Positions 28,203 to 37,633 are shown, counted from the stretch's first letter. The stretch: 64,000 bases of DNA from Flavobacterium sp. UBA5153 (GCA_002413745.1 DHXP01000035.1:1-64000); one strand, 5' to 3'. Translations and numbers: made by a program. The notes: generated by a model from the letters alone, not told the origin.

Positions 28203-29474
28203 ATGAACCTAACTGAAAGAGACAGCCAATATCTTTGGCATCCTTATACGCAACATAAAACTTCAAAACCACCAATTGCTATAGTAAAAGGCGAAGGAGC
28301 TTTGCTTTGGGACGAAAATAACAAGGAATATATTGACGCGATTGCTTCCTGGTGGGTAAATCCTTACGGACATTCCAATAAATTTATTGCGGATGCAATT
28401 TATAAACAATTGACCACTCTTGAACACGTTCTTTTTGGTGGATTCACGCACGAACCTGCCGTAGTTTTGGCCGAAAAGTTGATAGAAATAGTACCCAAAA
28501 ATCAACAAAAAATATTTTTTTCTGACAATGGTTCAACTGCCGTTGAAGTCGCAATAAAAGTGGCCTTGCAATATTTTTTTAATAAAGGAGAAAAGAAAAC
28601 CACGATAATTGCTTTCGAAAATGCCTTTCACGGCGACACTTTTGCCGCAATGGCAGCAAGCGGAATTTCCTTTTACACCCAGGCTTTTCAGGGAATGTTC
28701 ATCGATGTGGTTCGGATTCCCGTTCCAATAAAAGGGCAGGAACAAGCAAGTTTTGATGCTTTGGCAGCAGCCATAAAAAACAATAATTGTGCAGGTTTTA
28801 TTTTTGAACCGCTTGTTCAAGGAGCGGCTGGAATGGTGATGTACGAACCCCAATCACTCGACGAATTGATTCGAATTTGCCAGAAAAATAATGTACTCAC
28901 CATTGCCGATGAAGTGATGACCGGTTTTGGAAAAACGGGAAAGACTTTTGCAACAGATTATTTAGATGAAAATCCCGATATGATGTGCTTGTCGAAAGCC
29001 TTGACCGGGGGGACAATCCCTATGGCAATCACCACTTTTACCCAAGAAATTTTTGATGCCTTTTATGATGAAGATATCAACAAAGCTTTGTTTCACGGAC
29101 ATACATTTACTGCAAATCCTACGGGTTGTGCGGCAGCATTGGCGAGTTTAGAATTGTTGCAATCTAGTGAAATGCAAGACAATCTTACTCGAATAAATAA
29201 AAGTCATTTGGGCTTTCAAAAACATATCGAATCCCATCCAAAAGTTACCACGACACGAGTCTTGGGAGTGATTTTTGCCTTGGAAATAAAAACCGAAAGC
29301 TCTGAAAGTTATTATGGAACATTGCGCAATAAACTCTACGATTTCTTCATCGAAAACGGTGTGATTTTGCGCCCTGTGGGCAATATTGTCTATATTTTGC
29401 CGCCTTATATTATGACCGACGAGCAATTGCAAAAAGTGTACGAAGTTGTCGAAAAGGCATTGGAAATAGGTTAG
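28203..29474 (+). CDS. bioA: Adenosylmethionine-8-amino-7-oxononanoate aminotransferase
   Basis: 423 residues, class III PLP aminotransferase that uses S-adenosylmethionine as amino donor to make 7,8-diaminopelargonate. WHPYTQHKTSKPP and ASWWVNPYGHSN are BioA-specific substrate-site blocks. IADEVMTGFGKTGKTFA carries the PLP Asp, and LSKALTGG carries the Schiff-base Lys. Normal length. It follows bioD after 83 bp, a gap that holds a possible internal promoter. Confidence 0.97.
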   Translation: MNLTERDSQYLWHPYTQHKTSKPPIAIVKGEGALLWDENNKEYIDAIASWWVNPYGHSNKFIADAIYKQLTTLEHVLFGGFTHEPAVVLAEKLIEIVPKNQQKIFFSDNGSTAVEVAIKVALQYFFNKGEKKTTIIAFENAFHGDTFAAMAASGISFYTQAFQGMFIDVVRIPVPIKGQEQASFDALAAAIKNNNCAGFIFEPLVQGAAGMVMYEPQSLDELIRICQKNNVLTIADEVMTGFGKTGKTFATDYLDENPDMMCLSKALTGGTIPMAITTFTQEIFDAFYDEDINKALFHGHTFTANPTGCAAALASLELLQSSEMQDNLTRINKSHLGFQKHIESHPKVTTTRVLGVIFALEIKTESSESYYGTLRNKLYDFFIENGVILRPVGNIVYILPPYIMTDEQLQKVYEVVEKALEIG

Positions 29475-29498
29475 TTTTTTGGCCACAATTTTTTTGGC

Positions 29499-29639
29499 CA
29501 CAGATTACACGGATTACACGGATTTCCATTGAAGATTTTCACTGTTTTCCAACTTATATGACCTTATATTTCTTATACGGTTAAAAAATAAATCCGTTTT
29601 TATCAGCGTTTTTGCTTTAGCAAATCCGTGTCATCTGTG
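29499..29639. repeat. Long imperfect inverted repeat between bioA and the ketoacyl synthase gene
   Basis: CACAGATTACACGGATT (29499-29515) pairs with 29623-29639 with one mismatch, enclosing about 107 nt. The box at 29590-29609 (starting AAATCCGTTTTTATC) recurs with one change at 30936-30955 on the other side of the next gene. Confidence 0.75.
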
Positions 29640-29689
29640 TACAATTTTTTAAAAAAACTTCCCGACCTTTGCGGTAAAATAAATTAGTC

Positions 29690-30883
29690 TTGTCACAAAC
29701 CATCTCCATAACAGCCATATCTTCCATTTCCCCTTTGGGCAACGATCCAAAAACCATTTGGGGAAATTATCTAAATACCAATCATTGTTTCACCGAACAT
29801 TTTTTAGACCACAAAAAAACACTCGTTGCCAAATTGGACGATGATTCAAAGGAAATAATCGCAGCATTAAAACAATCGGATATCAAATACAAATCTTTGG
29901 ACAAAACGGTTTTGTATGCGATGGCGGCTTCTCGAAAAGCCATACAAAATGCAGGTTGGACACCAAACGATGTTTTCGGGATAAACATTGGTTCTTCTCG
30001 TGGTGCCACTGATTTATTCGAAAAACATCATCAGGAATATTTAGAAACGGGTAAAGCGCAAACTCTGGCATCGCCAACGACAACTTTGGGAAATATTTCC
30101 TCTTGGGTTGCCCACGATTTACAAAGTCAGGGCCCCGAAATTTCACATTCCATTACCTGTTCGACCGCTTTACACGCTTTGTTGAACGGTGTGGCCTGGC
30201 TTCGGGCAGGAATGGCAGATAAATTTATGGTTGGCGGAAGTGAAGCGCCTCTGACCGATTTCACGATTGCGCAAATGCGGGCATTAAAAATTTATTCACG
30301 AGCCAATTTGGATGAAGGTCAATGGCCAAATCGAGCCCTTGATTTAGAAAAAATACAAAATACCCTAATTCTTGGTGAAGGTGCTGCGGTGTGTTGTTTG
30401 GAAATTGGCAGAAAAGAAAAGGCGTTGGCTTTTATAGAAGGGATTGGTTATGCCACCGAAATCTTGGAACACAATATTTCTATTTCGGCGGAAGCGACTT
30501 GTTTCCAAAAATCGATGAAAATGGCGTTGCAAAATACCGATTTGTCCGAAGTTGACGTCATTGTGATGCACGCTCCGGGAACAAAAGCGGGGGATTTAAC
30601 CGAATATAAAGCGATTCAAAAAGTATTTACTTCGTCAGTTCGATCTTCGGTCTCGGGTGGTTCCACTTTGCCGATGCTTACCACCAACAAATGGAAGATT
30701 GGGCACACCTTTGGTGCATCAGGAATGTTGAGTATTGAAATGGCGATTTTGATGATGCAACACCAAGAATTTATTGGCGTTCCTTATGCCGAAGCACAAA
30801 AGCCAAGAAAACTAATTCGCAAAGTTCTGGTCAATGCCGTGGGATTTGGTGGAAATGCAGTGAGTGTTTTGCTGTCGTTGTGA
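29690..30883 (+). CDS. Beta-ketoacyl synthase (FabF/KAS II-like) in the biotin cluster
   Basis: 397 residues from a TTG start (SQTISITAISSISPLG). Thiolase-fold condensing enzyme with an intact Cys-His-His triad: Cys157 in SITCSTALHA, His in VIVMHAPGTKAGD, His in KIGHTFGASG, and the conserved Lys in TNKWK. A housekeeping FabF would usually sit beside acpP; here it follows bioA, so a role in making the pimeloyl precursor is a reasonable inference, not shown. Residues about 314-326 (TSSVRSSVSGGST), before the LPM strand, look longer than in FabF, and part of this segment is encoded by the dispersed box TTCGTCAGTTCG. No better upstream Met exists. Confidence 0.85.
   Translation: MSQTISITAISSISPLGNDPKTIWGNYLNTNHCFTEHFLDHKKTLVAKLDDDSKEIIAALKQSDIKYKSLDKTVLYAMAASRKAIQNAGWTPNDVFGINIGSSRGATDLFEKHHQEYLETGKAQTLASPTTTLGNISSWVAHDLQSQGPEISHSITCSTALHALLNGVAWLRAGMADKFMVGGSEAPLTDFTIAQMRALKIYSRANLDEGQWPNRALDLEKIQNTLILGEGAAVCCLEIGRKEKALAFIEGIGYATEILEHNISISAEATCFQKSMKMALQNTDLSEVDVIVMHAPGTKAGDLTEYKAIQKVFTSSVRSSVSGGSTLPMLTTNKWKIGHTFGASGMLSIEMAILMMQHQEFIGVPYAEAQKPRKLIRKVLVNAVGFGGNAVSVLLSL
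30631..30642. repeat. Dispersed box TTCGTCAGTTCG inside the ketoacyl synthase gene
   Basis: The same 12-mer as at 26122-26133 and 41547-41558, here followed by ATCTTCGGTCTCGGG. It is in frame and encodes part of a probable insertion. Confidence 0.6.
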
Positions 30884-30897
30884 TCATTTTTTCAAAA

Positions 30898-30965
30898 AAG
30901 GGGCAACAGATTTTACTGATTCGCTCGGACAAATAAAATCTGTTTTTATCAGCGTAACATCAGTT
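30898..30965. repeat. Dispersed repeat at the recX 3' end
   Basis: Shares a 20-base box (30936-30955, one mismatch) with 29590-29609. The repeat runs into the last codons of recX, so that gene's GLGRG tail may be repeat-derived. Confidence 0.65.
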
Positions 30966-31445
30966 TCATCCGCGTCCCAACCCTTCCAATTCCTTCGCTT
31001 TCTCGAAAACTAAATTGCCTTCAAAACCTCGTCGAAGCATATAATCACAGAATTTTTTTTTCTTTTTTAATGTGTTTGTTTCTCGGATGGATTCCCAATG
31101 TCTGTCGGCCAGTGTGTGAAATGTTGCTGAATATTCTTCGGGAGTGATTTCTTTGAGCGCAATGTTGATAAGGGTTTGCGATATTTTTTTAAACTTCAAC
31201 TCGTTGACAATCCTGATTTTTCCCCAATGTTTAATGCGGTGTTTTCCTCTGGCATAACTGCTGGCAAAACGTTCCTCGTTCAGAAAATTCGAAGCAATGA
31301 GATGCACCATAATTTCGTCTATTTCCTCTGAATCCATCTTCATGCTGCGCAATTTAGAAACCACTTCCTCGTGACAACGTTCTTGATAGGAACAAAAATA
31401 TTCTATCTTTTGTTTGGCTTCTTTTACTGAAAAAACGTCTTTCAT
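30966..31445 (-). CDS. recX: Regulatory protein RecX
   Basis: 159 residues. RecX modulates RecA filament activity in the cytoplasm. Three-helix repeats characteristic of the family are visible: KIEYFCSYQERCHEEVVSKL, LIASNFLNEERFASSYARGKHRIKHWGKIRI, and KKFCDYMLRRGFEGNLVFE. Normal length. It is convergent with the ketoacyl synthase gene; its stop lies at the edge of a dispersed repeat. Confidence 0.92.
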   Translation of the reverse strand: MKDVFSVKEAKQKIEYFCSYQERCHEEVVSKLRSMKMDSEEIDEIMVHLIASNFLNEERFASSYARGKHRIKHWGKIRIVNELKFKKISQTLINIALKEITPEEYSATFHTLADRHWESIRETNTLKKKKKFCDYMLRRGFEGNLVFEKAKELEGLGRG

Positions 31446-31764
31446 AGGTTGGTTATTATTTCAAAATTTGGGATTCAAAATCCGTATTTTTTATACTTTT
31501 TCTCAATCAAATTTAATTTAGTTTTTATTCTTGTAGGCTAGTCAAACCTGAACAAAAATAGGCATTTTTTTGTATTGCTTTTTTAACAGGAAAATGGGGT
31601 TTTAAAAGGGAATGATTTTCAATCTTTTCAACATGGTAGTATAACTGATAAAGAGGTATTTGAACGACTTAATTTTGTTAGTTTAATAAGTTTTGTTTGT
31701 TTTGTATATAATAAGTTAATATTTACAACAAAAGATATTTTAAATAAACAAAGCAGAACTATTT
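31446..31764. other. 319-bp gene-free region between divergent recX and surface-protein genes
   Basis: AT-rich. A TAATTTTG box at 31670-31677 could serve the downstream gene with a leader of about 85 nt. I see no small reading frame or repeat of note. Confidence 0.5.
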
Positions 31765-34700
31765 ATGATCAAAAAATTACTCCTTCCGCTTTTTTTAATT
31801 TTAGTTCAATCTGTGGTTTTTTCACAAAATGTTGGGGATTATCGTTCTGCCGGAACAGGAACGGCACTTGTTCCTCTAAACTGGACTACTCCTGCAAGTT
31901 GGCAATATTTTAACGGATCTTCTTGGGTGAATGCAATGAATTATCCCGGGGCAACAGGAGTTACAACAGGTGATGTTCTGATTCAGGCTGGGGATTATAT
32001 AATCATAGGTAATTCGGGTATAACAACTGCAGCAATGGGAACCCTGACAATTAGCGGTACATTAACTTTGAACGGGGATAATAGTTCAGCTGTTAATTAT
32101 AATATTATTACGCAGACTATTATCGTTACCACGTCTGGACATATTGCATTATATAATAAAGTGAACTTGAAATTACCACTAAATGCTACTATTCAATTAG
32201 TTCCTGGTGCTAACGGGCTTATAGGAGATTGCAGTAATAATCAATCCATTTATATTGGGCCTACAGAATTCTCAGTTTGTACTGGTAATAATGCAGATAC
32301 AAGTTTTACATTCCAGAACTTGATAGATAATGGAGGCACTCTTAATGCAATTATTACCACTACTCCTTCACCTATTTGTGAAGGAGATGCTATTAATCTG
32401 GCCGGAAGTATGTCAGGTCCAACAGGAACTAATCCACCGTCATATAGTTGGTCGATTACCGGACCAATAACAACAACAGTTTCAGCTCAAAACGTAAACA
32501 TTTCTAATGCTATAGCTGGCACCTATAGTGTTACTATGACTTGCACCGCAATTTACAATAGTAAGTCATTTTCCAATTCTAGAACTATATCAGTAATCGT
32601 TAATGCATTGCCAACTATAACTGGCTCTTTAAGTGTTTGTGCTGGATCAACTACACAATTAACAGGTTCGGCTACAGCAAATGCTACCGCTCCTTGGGTT
32701 TCAGCAACACCAACTGTTGCAACTGTAAATAATTCAGGATTAGTGACAGGGATTTCTACAGGGACAAGTGTCATAACGTATAAAAACAGCAATGGATGTG
32801 CAATAACAGCAACGGTTACAGTTAATTCTTTGCCAACGATTACTTCTATAAGTGCTCCAGCGGCAATTTGCAAGGGATCAAGCACAACAATCACCTTAGC
32901 AAGTATAACAGGTACAGGTTTATCGTATGACTTATATACCGCTTCTTCAGGAGGTGCTTTAGTAGGCACGATACCTCAAACCATATCTCCAACTATTTCT
33001 ACTACTTATTATGTTGAGGCGGTTAGCTCGGTAGGTTGTGTAAGTTTAATTAGAAAAGCGGTAACTGTTACAGTCAATACTTTGGTAGATAATACTGGAA
33101 CTGGATTTAGTAGTACTTCATTTTGTGTAGGCAATCAAGCTACAATAACGTTTGATGCAAATAACGGTTCAGGAGTACTTCCTTATGCATTATCGTATAG
33201 AAATGAAACTACTCTTGATATTTCTACTCAAATTATTTTAACTGATAACCCGACTACTTTTACCTTAAGTCCTAATCCTATAGCAACAACTAAATATACA
33301 TTACTATCAATTACGGATGCAAATGGTTGTGTAAATTCATCTCCAATTGATGCCACAGCCACCGCTACAATTCTCTCGCTACCATCAACCCCATCAGTTG
33401 CAACAATCCAACCTGTTTGTGCAGTACCAACAGGAACAATAACCGTAACTGCACCCTTACCAGCTGCTGGAATTACATATACAGTTACTGGGACAAGTCC
33501 AGTTGTTGCAGCAGTAACGAATGCCACTGGAGTGTTTTCAGGCTTGGCAGCAGGCAATTATAGTGTGACCTCCACTAACGGTTGTACTTCCTTGCCTAAT
33601 TTTGTTGTAATAAATCCATTAGTATTAATTACTAACACCTATACTACGTCTTGGGATAATGGTACGCCTACTAGCAATCAAAACATTGTTTTTGATGGGA
33701 CTTTTTCATCTACTGCAGATTTAACAGCCTGTTCATGCCTTGTGAAAGCAGGCAGGAATGTTACCATAAACCCCCTTCATACTTTAACAATAACGAATGG
33801 GGTTACTGTTGAGTCAACAGGAACTTTAACCTTTGATTATGACCACACCTTTGGCGCTAACCCAATTAACTCGGCTAGTTTGGTTCAATTAAATAACGTT
33901 GTCACAAATAATAATTCAGGCAAAATAAACTACAATCGAATGACAAACACGGCGGTCATTAGTACGGATTATACCTATTGGTCGTCACCGGTATTGCCTC
34001 AAACCTTGGGAGGGCTTTCTAAAAATCAGTCGCTTTCCAGCAATTATTATTCGTTTGACGTTCCATCACAAAATTGGAAACAGGAGTCTCCCACAACATC
34101 AATGGTTGCGGGGATAGGCTATATTGTTGGCGGTCCGAAATCAACAAGCGCAGTATCTACTTATCTAGCTCCTTTTTATGGGGTTCCAAATAATGGGGCA
34201 ATTTCTCTTGCAGGAACTATTGTTCCAAATAGTTCTTATCTCTTGGGAAATCCGTATCCATCTGCCATAAATGCCGATACATTTTTGAATGAGAATGCAA
34301 CTGTTCTGAACGGAACCTTGTATTTCTGGACACATAATACTGCCATGCAAGACAGAACCCTTATTGGTATTGATCCAGTAACAGGTTTAACCAAAGCGGG
34401 TTCAGGTGCATATGCTTATACTCAGGACGATTATGCTTCTTATAACGTTACAGGAGGTGTTGGTATAGCTCCAGGTATTACGGCTAAAGCAAACAGTTTA
34501 GGAAGAAACACGAACATACCGTCGGGTAAAATTGCCGCTGGGCAAGGGTTCTTTGCATCCAGTCTGGTTAATCCTACTGGTAGTGCAATTGTGTATAATA
34601 ACGATATTCGTGTGGCGGGAACAACATCTACCATTGTCAATAATTCCCAGTTTTTCAAAACGAGCAACACAAAAGGAAAAACAACTAATGCAGTCGAAAA

Positions 34701-35370
34701 ACACCGTGTTTGGTTGAGTTTGTCCAATAGTCAAGGTGCTTTCAAACAAGCCTTGGTGGGTTATGTGACAGGAGCCACGAATGAATATGATAGTCGTTTT
34801 GATGGAGAGAGTTTTGACGGGAATGAATTCGTGGATTTTTACAGCATTAACCAAGACAAGAATTTAGTGATTCAAGGAAGAGCTTTGCCATTTGATGAAA
34901 CGGATGAAGTACCGCTGGGTTATCGTACCACCATTGATGGTACTTTTATAATAAATATCGACCAGACGGATGGATTACTTGCAAATCAAGCCATATTTAT
35001 TGAAGACAAGTTAAGCAACACAATTTTTGATTTAAAAAGTGGGGAATATACTTTTACCACAGTTCCAGGGACATTCAATGACCGATTCATATTGCGTTAT
35101 ACAAGCAAAACGTTAGGAGCCAAAAAATTTGACACACTCGAAAATACGGTTTTGGTTTCCAATACAAACAAACAAATAAAAATCAATTCCTCGGCTGAAA
35201 CGATAGACAAGGTTTTGGTTTACGATTTGTTGGGAAGACAAATCTATCAAAAAAACAAGGTAAACAGTAACGAACTTTCTATACTTGGTTTGACTTCCGG
35301 TCATCAAGTTGTGGTGGTGAAAACGGTTTTACAAAATGGGCAAGTGGTTTCTAATAAAATCAGTTATTAG
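31765..35370 (+). CDS. Large secreted Ig-like-repeat protein with type IX secretion sorting domain
   Basis: 1201 residues. Signal peptide MIKKLLLPLFLILVQSVVFSQ. The first 210 residues hold a beta-rich domain with GTLTISGTLTLNGD-type strands. Then come several Ig-like or Big-like domains, each opening with a Cys-containing phrase (TPSPICEGDAINL, GSLSVCAGSTTQL, APAAICKGSSTTI). A large beta region follows (residues about 640-1090). The end is a type A T9SS tail: KVLVYDLLGRQIYQK, LTSGHQVVVV, ISY. Expected to be exported by T9SS and placed on the cell surface; adhesion is a guess. A terminator follows. Confidence 0.9.
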   Translation: MIKKLLLPLFLILVQSVVFSQNVGDYRSAGTGTALVPLNWTTPASWQYFNGSSWVNAMNYPGATGVTTGDVLIQAGDYIIIGNSGITTAAMGTLTISGTLTLNGDNSSAVNYNIITQTIIVTTSGHIALYNKVNLKLPLNATIQLVPGANGLIGDCSNNQSIYIGPTEFSVCTGNNADTSFTFQNLIDNGGTLNAIITTTPSPICEGDAINLAGSMSGPTGTNPPSYSWSITGPITTTVSAQNVNISNAIAGTYSVTMTCTAIYNSKSFSNSRTISVIVNALPTITGSLSVCAGSTTQLTGSATANATAPWVSATPTVATVNNSGLVTGISTGTSVITYKNSNGCAITATVTVNSLPTITSISAPAAICKGSSTTITLASITGTGLSYDLYTASSGGALVGTIPQTISPTISTTYYVEAVSSVGCVSLIRKAVTVTVNTLVDNTGTGFSSTSFCVGNQATITFDANNGSGVLPYALSYRNETTLDISTQIILTDNPTTFTLSPNPIATTKYTLLSITDANGCVNSSPIDATATATILSLPSTPSVATIQPVCAVPTGTITVTAPLPAAGITYTVTGTSPVVAAVTNATGVFSGLAAGNYSVTSTNGCTSLPNFVVINPLVLITNTYTTSWDNGTPTSNQNIVFDGTFSSTADLTACSCLVKAGRNVTINPLHTLTITNGVTVESTGTLTFDYDHTFGANPINSASLVQLNNVVTNNNSGKINYNRMTNTAVISTDYTYWSSPVLPQTLGGLSKNQSLSSNYYSFDVPSQNWKQESPTTSMVAGIGYIVGGPKSTSAVSTYLAPFYGVPNNGAISLAGTIVPNSSYLLGNPYPSAINADTFLNENATVLNGTLYFWTHNTAMQDRTLIGIDPVTGLTKAGSGAYAYTQDDYASYNVTGGVGIAPGITAKANSLGRNTNIPSGKIAAGQGFFASSLVNPTGSAIVYNNDIRVAGTTSTIVNNSQFFKTSNTKGKTTNAVEKHRVWLSLSNSQGAFKQALVGYVTGATNEYDSRFDGESFDGNEFVDFYSINQDKNLVIQGRALPFDETDEVPLGYRTTIDGTFIINIDQTDGLLANQAIFIEDKLSNTIFDLKSGEYTFTTVPGTFNDRFILRYTSKTLGAKKFDTLENTVLVSNTNKQIKINSSAETIDKVLVYDLLGRQIYQKNKVNSNELSILGLTSGHQVVVVKTVLQNGQVVSNKISY

Positions 35371-35392
35371 GCTACCCAAAAAAAGTTTTACC

Positions 35393-35430
35393 AAAAATCC
35401 CATCCTGTTCAAACAAGATGGGATTTTTTT
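35393..35430. terminator. Bidirectional terminator between surface-protein gene and bioB
   Basis: AAAATCCCATC / GATGGGATTTT stem with a T7 tail on the plus strand and A tract on the other side; it serves two convergent genes. Confidence 0.9.
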
Positions 35431-35449
35431 ATGAAATGTATTATAACTT

Positions 35450-36535
35450 TTATTTTCCTTTGGTGGATGCTTCAAGATTACGATCAATGGTATGTCCAGG
35501 ACGTGACCATTTTGGTTTTTCACCAAGTGAGGCAAACTGGGAATCAGCTGCTTCAACAGTTTCGCGTTGGTGTACTTTAGCAAATGGCTGTTGATTTCGT
35601 AGTCCTAAAATTTCGAACATTTTCATATCTTCGTTTACGTCATTATTAGGAGTCGTAAGTAATTTGTCTCCTGAAAATATGGAGTTGGCACCCGCAAAAA
35701 AGCACATCGCCTGACCTTCACGACTCATATTTATTCTTCCGGCCGAAAGACGCACTTGTGTTTCAGGCATAACGATTCGAGTTGTTGCCACCATTCGAAT
35801 CATTTCCCAAATCTCCACTGGTTTTTCTTCTTCCAGCGGGGTTCCTTCAACGGGAACCAAAGCATTAATTGGCACCGATTCCGGTTGTGGGTCTAAAGTG
35901 GAAAGTGCCACAAGCATTCCTGCTCGGTCTTCGATACTTTCTCCCATCCCAATGATTCCGCCGCTACAAACGGTAATATTTGTTTTTCGAACATTCTCAA
36001 TGGTTTGTAAACGATCTTCGAATCCACGAGTTGAAATCACTTCTTTATAATATTCTTCTGAGGTGTCTATGTTGTGGTTGTAAGCGTATAAACCGGCTTC
36101 GGCCAATCGATGTGCTTGGTTTTCGGTAATCATTCCGAGGGTGCAACACACTTCCATATCCAATTTGTTTATGGTGCGAACCATTTCCAGCACTTGGTCA
36201 AATTCAGCACCATCTTTTACGTTTCTCCAAGCCGCACCCATACAAACGCGTGATGAACCACTCGATTTTGCCTGTATAGCTTGCTCTTTAACTTCGCTTA
36301 CGGTCATTAAAGCATTGGTCTTGATAGAGGTATGATATCGTTTTGCTTGCGGACAATAGCCACAATCTTCGGAACAACCCCCAGTTTTAATGGATAATAA
36401 TGTTGAAACTTGAACTACATTTGGATCGTGATGTTCCCTGTGGATGGTGGCTGCTTCAAAAAGCAAATCCATCATAGGTTTAGTATAGATTGCAATAATT
36501 TCGTCCTTTGTCCAGTCGTGTTTTGTGATGCTCAT
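35450..36535 (-). CDS. bioB: Biotin synthase (radical SAM)
   Basis: 361 residues. Inserts sulfur into dethiobiotin, the last biotin step. Radical-SAM cluster CSEDCGYC with Cys54, 58 and 61; then SRVCMGAAWR (2Fe-2S cluster Cys), YNHNIDTSEEYY, and RLSAGR near residue 260. The start MSITKHDW was chosen because the upstream in-frame ATG overlaps the promoter -7 box. It is about 5 kb from the other bio genes and convergent with them. Confidence 0.97.
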   Translation of the reverse strand: MSITKHDWTKDEIIAIYTKPMMDLLFEAATIHREHHDPNVVQVSTLLSIKTGGCSEDCGYCPQAKRYHTSIKTNALMTVSEVKEQAIQAKSSGSSRVCMGAAWRNVKDGAEFDQVLEMVRTINKLDMEVCCTLGMITENQAHRLAEAGLYAYNHNIDTSEEYYKEVISTRGFEDRLQTIENVRKTNITVCSGGIIGMGESIEDRAGMLVALSTLDPQPESVPINALVPVEGTPLEEEKPVEIWEMIRMVATTRIVMPETQVRLSAGRINMSREGQAMCFFAGANSIFSGDKLLTTPNNDVNEDMKMFEILGLRNQQPFAKVHQRETVEAADSQFASLGEKPKWSRPGHTIDRNLEASTKGK

Positions 36536-36556
36536 CGATGTGATTTTTTGATGGCT

Positions 36557-36587
36557 CAAAAGTAGTTAAATTGTTCCAAAGAAGCAA
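36557..36587 (-). promoter_or_regulatory. Promoter of bioB
   Basis: Minus strand: TTG (36587-36585), a 20-nt spacer, TACTTTTG (36564-36557), a full match to TTG-N20-TAnnTTTG, 21 nt before the chosen ATG. It also rules out the upstream ATG at 36559. Confidence 0.75.
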
Positions 36588-36637
36588 CGCCGTGGTTCCG
36601 AAAAAAGGCCTGTCTCAACAATTTTATCGATCCAGGG

Positions 36638-37588
36638 TTAATCTGCTTTTACTGAAGGTAAAAGTTTATTAATATAGGCTAATGCAGTATCCGCGTCTTT
36701 TTTTAATTGCTCTTTTAGTAAGTCAACAGATTCAAATTTTTGTTCGGGACGGAGATATTGCATGATAGAAACAGATACTTCGTGGTTGTACAAATCAGTA
36801 TCAAAATCAAAATAATGAATTTCAATGGACAAATTTTCTCCCGCCACAGTTGGATTATATCCAATATTCATCATTCCGAAAACAGTTTTCTGATTGATTA
36901 TGCTTTTCACGACATAAACCCCATTTTTGGGAATAAGTTTGTAGTTTTCTTTGATTTTTAGGTTCGCAGTGGGAAATCCAATGGTTCTTCCTAATTGTTT
37001 TCCATTGAAAACCGTACCCGTCAAAAAATAGTCATATCCTAGATATTCATTGGCCAAAGCCATATTCCCTTCTAATAAAGCCTTCCTGATTTTGGTTGAA
37101 CTTACGGAGACATCATTTATTTCTTGTACTGATATTTGTTCCACTTCAAAATCATATTGTTTTCCAAAAGCGATTAGATCATTAATATCTGCCGTCCGAT
37201 TTCTTCCAAATCGATGGTCATAACCAATAATTATTTTTTTGATATGGAATTGATCCACAAGAACTGTTTTAACAAATTCCTGGGCGGTCAACCTCGAAAA
37301 ACTTTCGTCAAAAGGATGAATGACAAGATTTTCGATTCCTGTCTTTTCCAGTAAATCAATTTTTTCCGATATGGTATTCAGTAATTTTACTTCCGATTGT
37401 TCCCGTAAAACCATTCTGGGATGAGGAAAAAAAGTAAGTACCAGACTTTCATATTTTCCGTTTTCGACGTTTTGGGTTACCTTCTCCAGAATTTTTTTAT
37501 GGCCAATATGTACGCCATCAAAGGTGCCCAGGGTGAGGATTGTTTTTTTTGCGGACTTGAAATCGTTTATAGAATGAAAAATCTTCAA
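36638..37588 (-). CDS. ribF: Bifunctional riboflavin kinase / FAD synthetase
   Basis: 316 residues from a TTG start (LKIFHSIND, initiated as Met). The N-terminal FMN adenylyltransferase domain has TLGTFDGVHIGHKKIL and YDHRFGRNR. The C-terminal flavokinase domain has GKQLGRTIGFPTANL, NGVYVV, and NIGYNPT...LSIEIHYFD. Length matches E. coli RibF (313). A -7 box TAAATTTG lies 21 nt upstream of this TTG. The upstream in-frame ATG at 37669 lies above the box and would add 27 hydrophobic, His-rich residues, so it was rejected. No FMN riboswitch is visible. Confidence 0.93.
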   Translation of the reverse strand: MKIFHSINDFKSAKKTILTLGTFDGVHIGHKKILEKVTQNVENGKYESLVLTFFPHPRMVLREQSEVKLLNTISEKIDLLEKTGIENLVIHPFDESFSRLTAQEFVKTVLVDQFHIKKIIIGYDHRFGRNRTADINDLIAFGKQYDFEVEQISVQEINDVSVSSTKIRKALLEGNMALANEYLGYDYFLTGTVFNGKQLGRTIGFPTANLKIKENYKLIPKNGVYVVKSIINQKTVFGMMNIGYNPTVAGENLSIEIHYFDFDTDLYNHEVSVSIMQYLRPEQKFESVDLLKEQLKKDADTALAYINKLLPSVKAD

Positions 37589-37609
37589 AGCGGTAGTTTT
37601 ATGGTGATG

Positions 37610-37617
37610 CAAATTTA
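37610..37617 (-). promoter_or_regulatory. Putative -7 box deciding the ribF start
   Basis: TAAATTTG on the minus strand, 21 nt upstream of the TTG start codon and downstream of the only in-frame ATG. Confidence 0.5.
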
Positions 37618-37633
37618 TGTTAATAATAACATA

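Noticed and set aside
32553-33557. Two long minus-strand open frames inside the 1201-residue surface-protein gene
   Set aside because: They are shadows of a Thr/Ser/Val-rich coding sequence. The residues are low complexity, and the plus-strand gene has a signal peptide, Ig-like domains and a T9SS tail.
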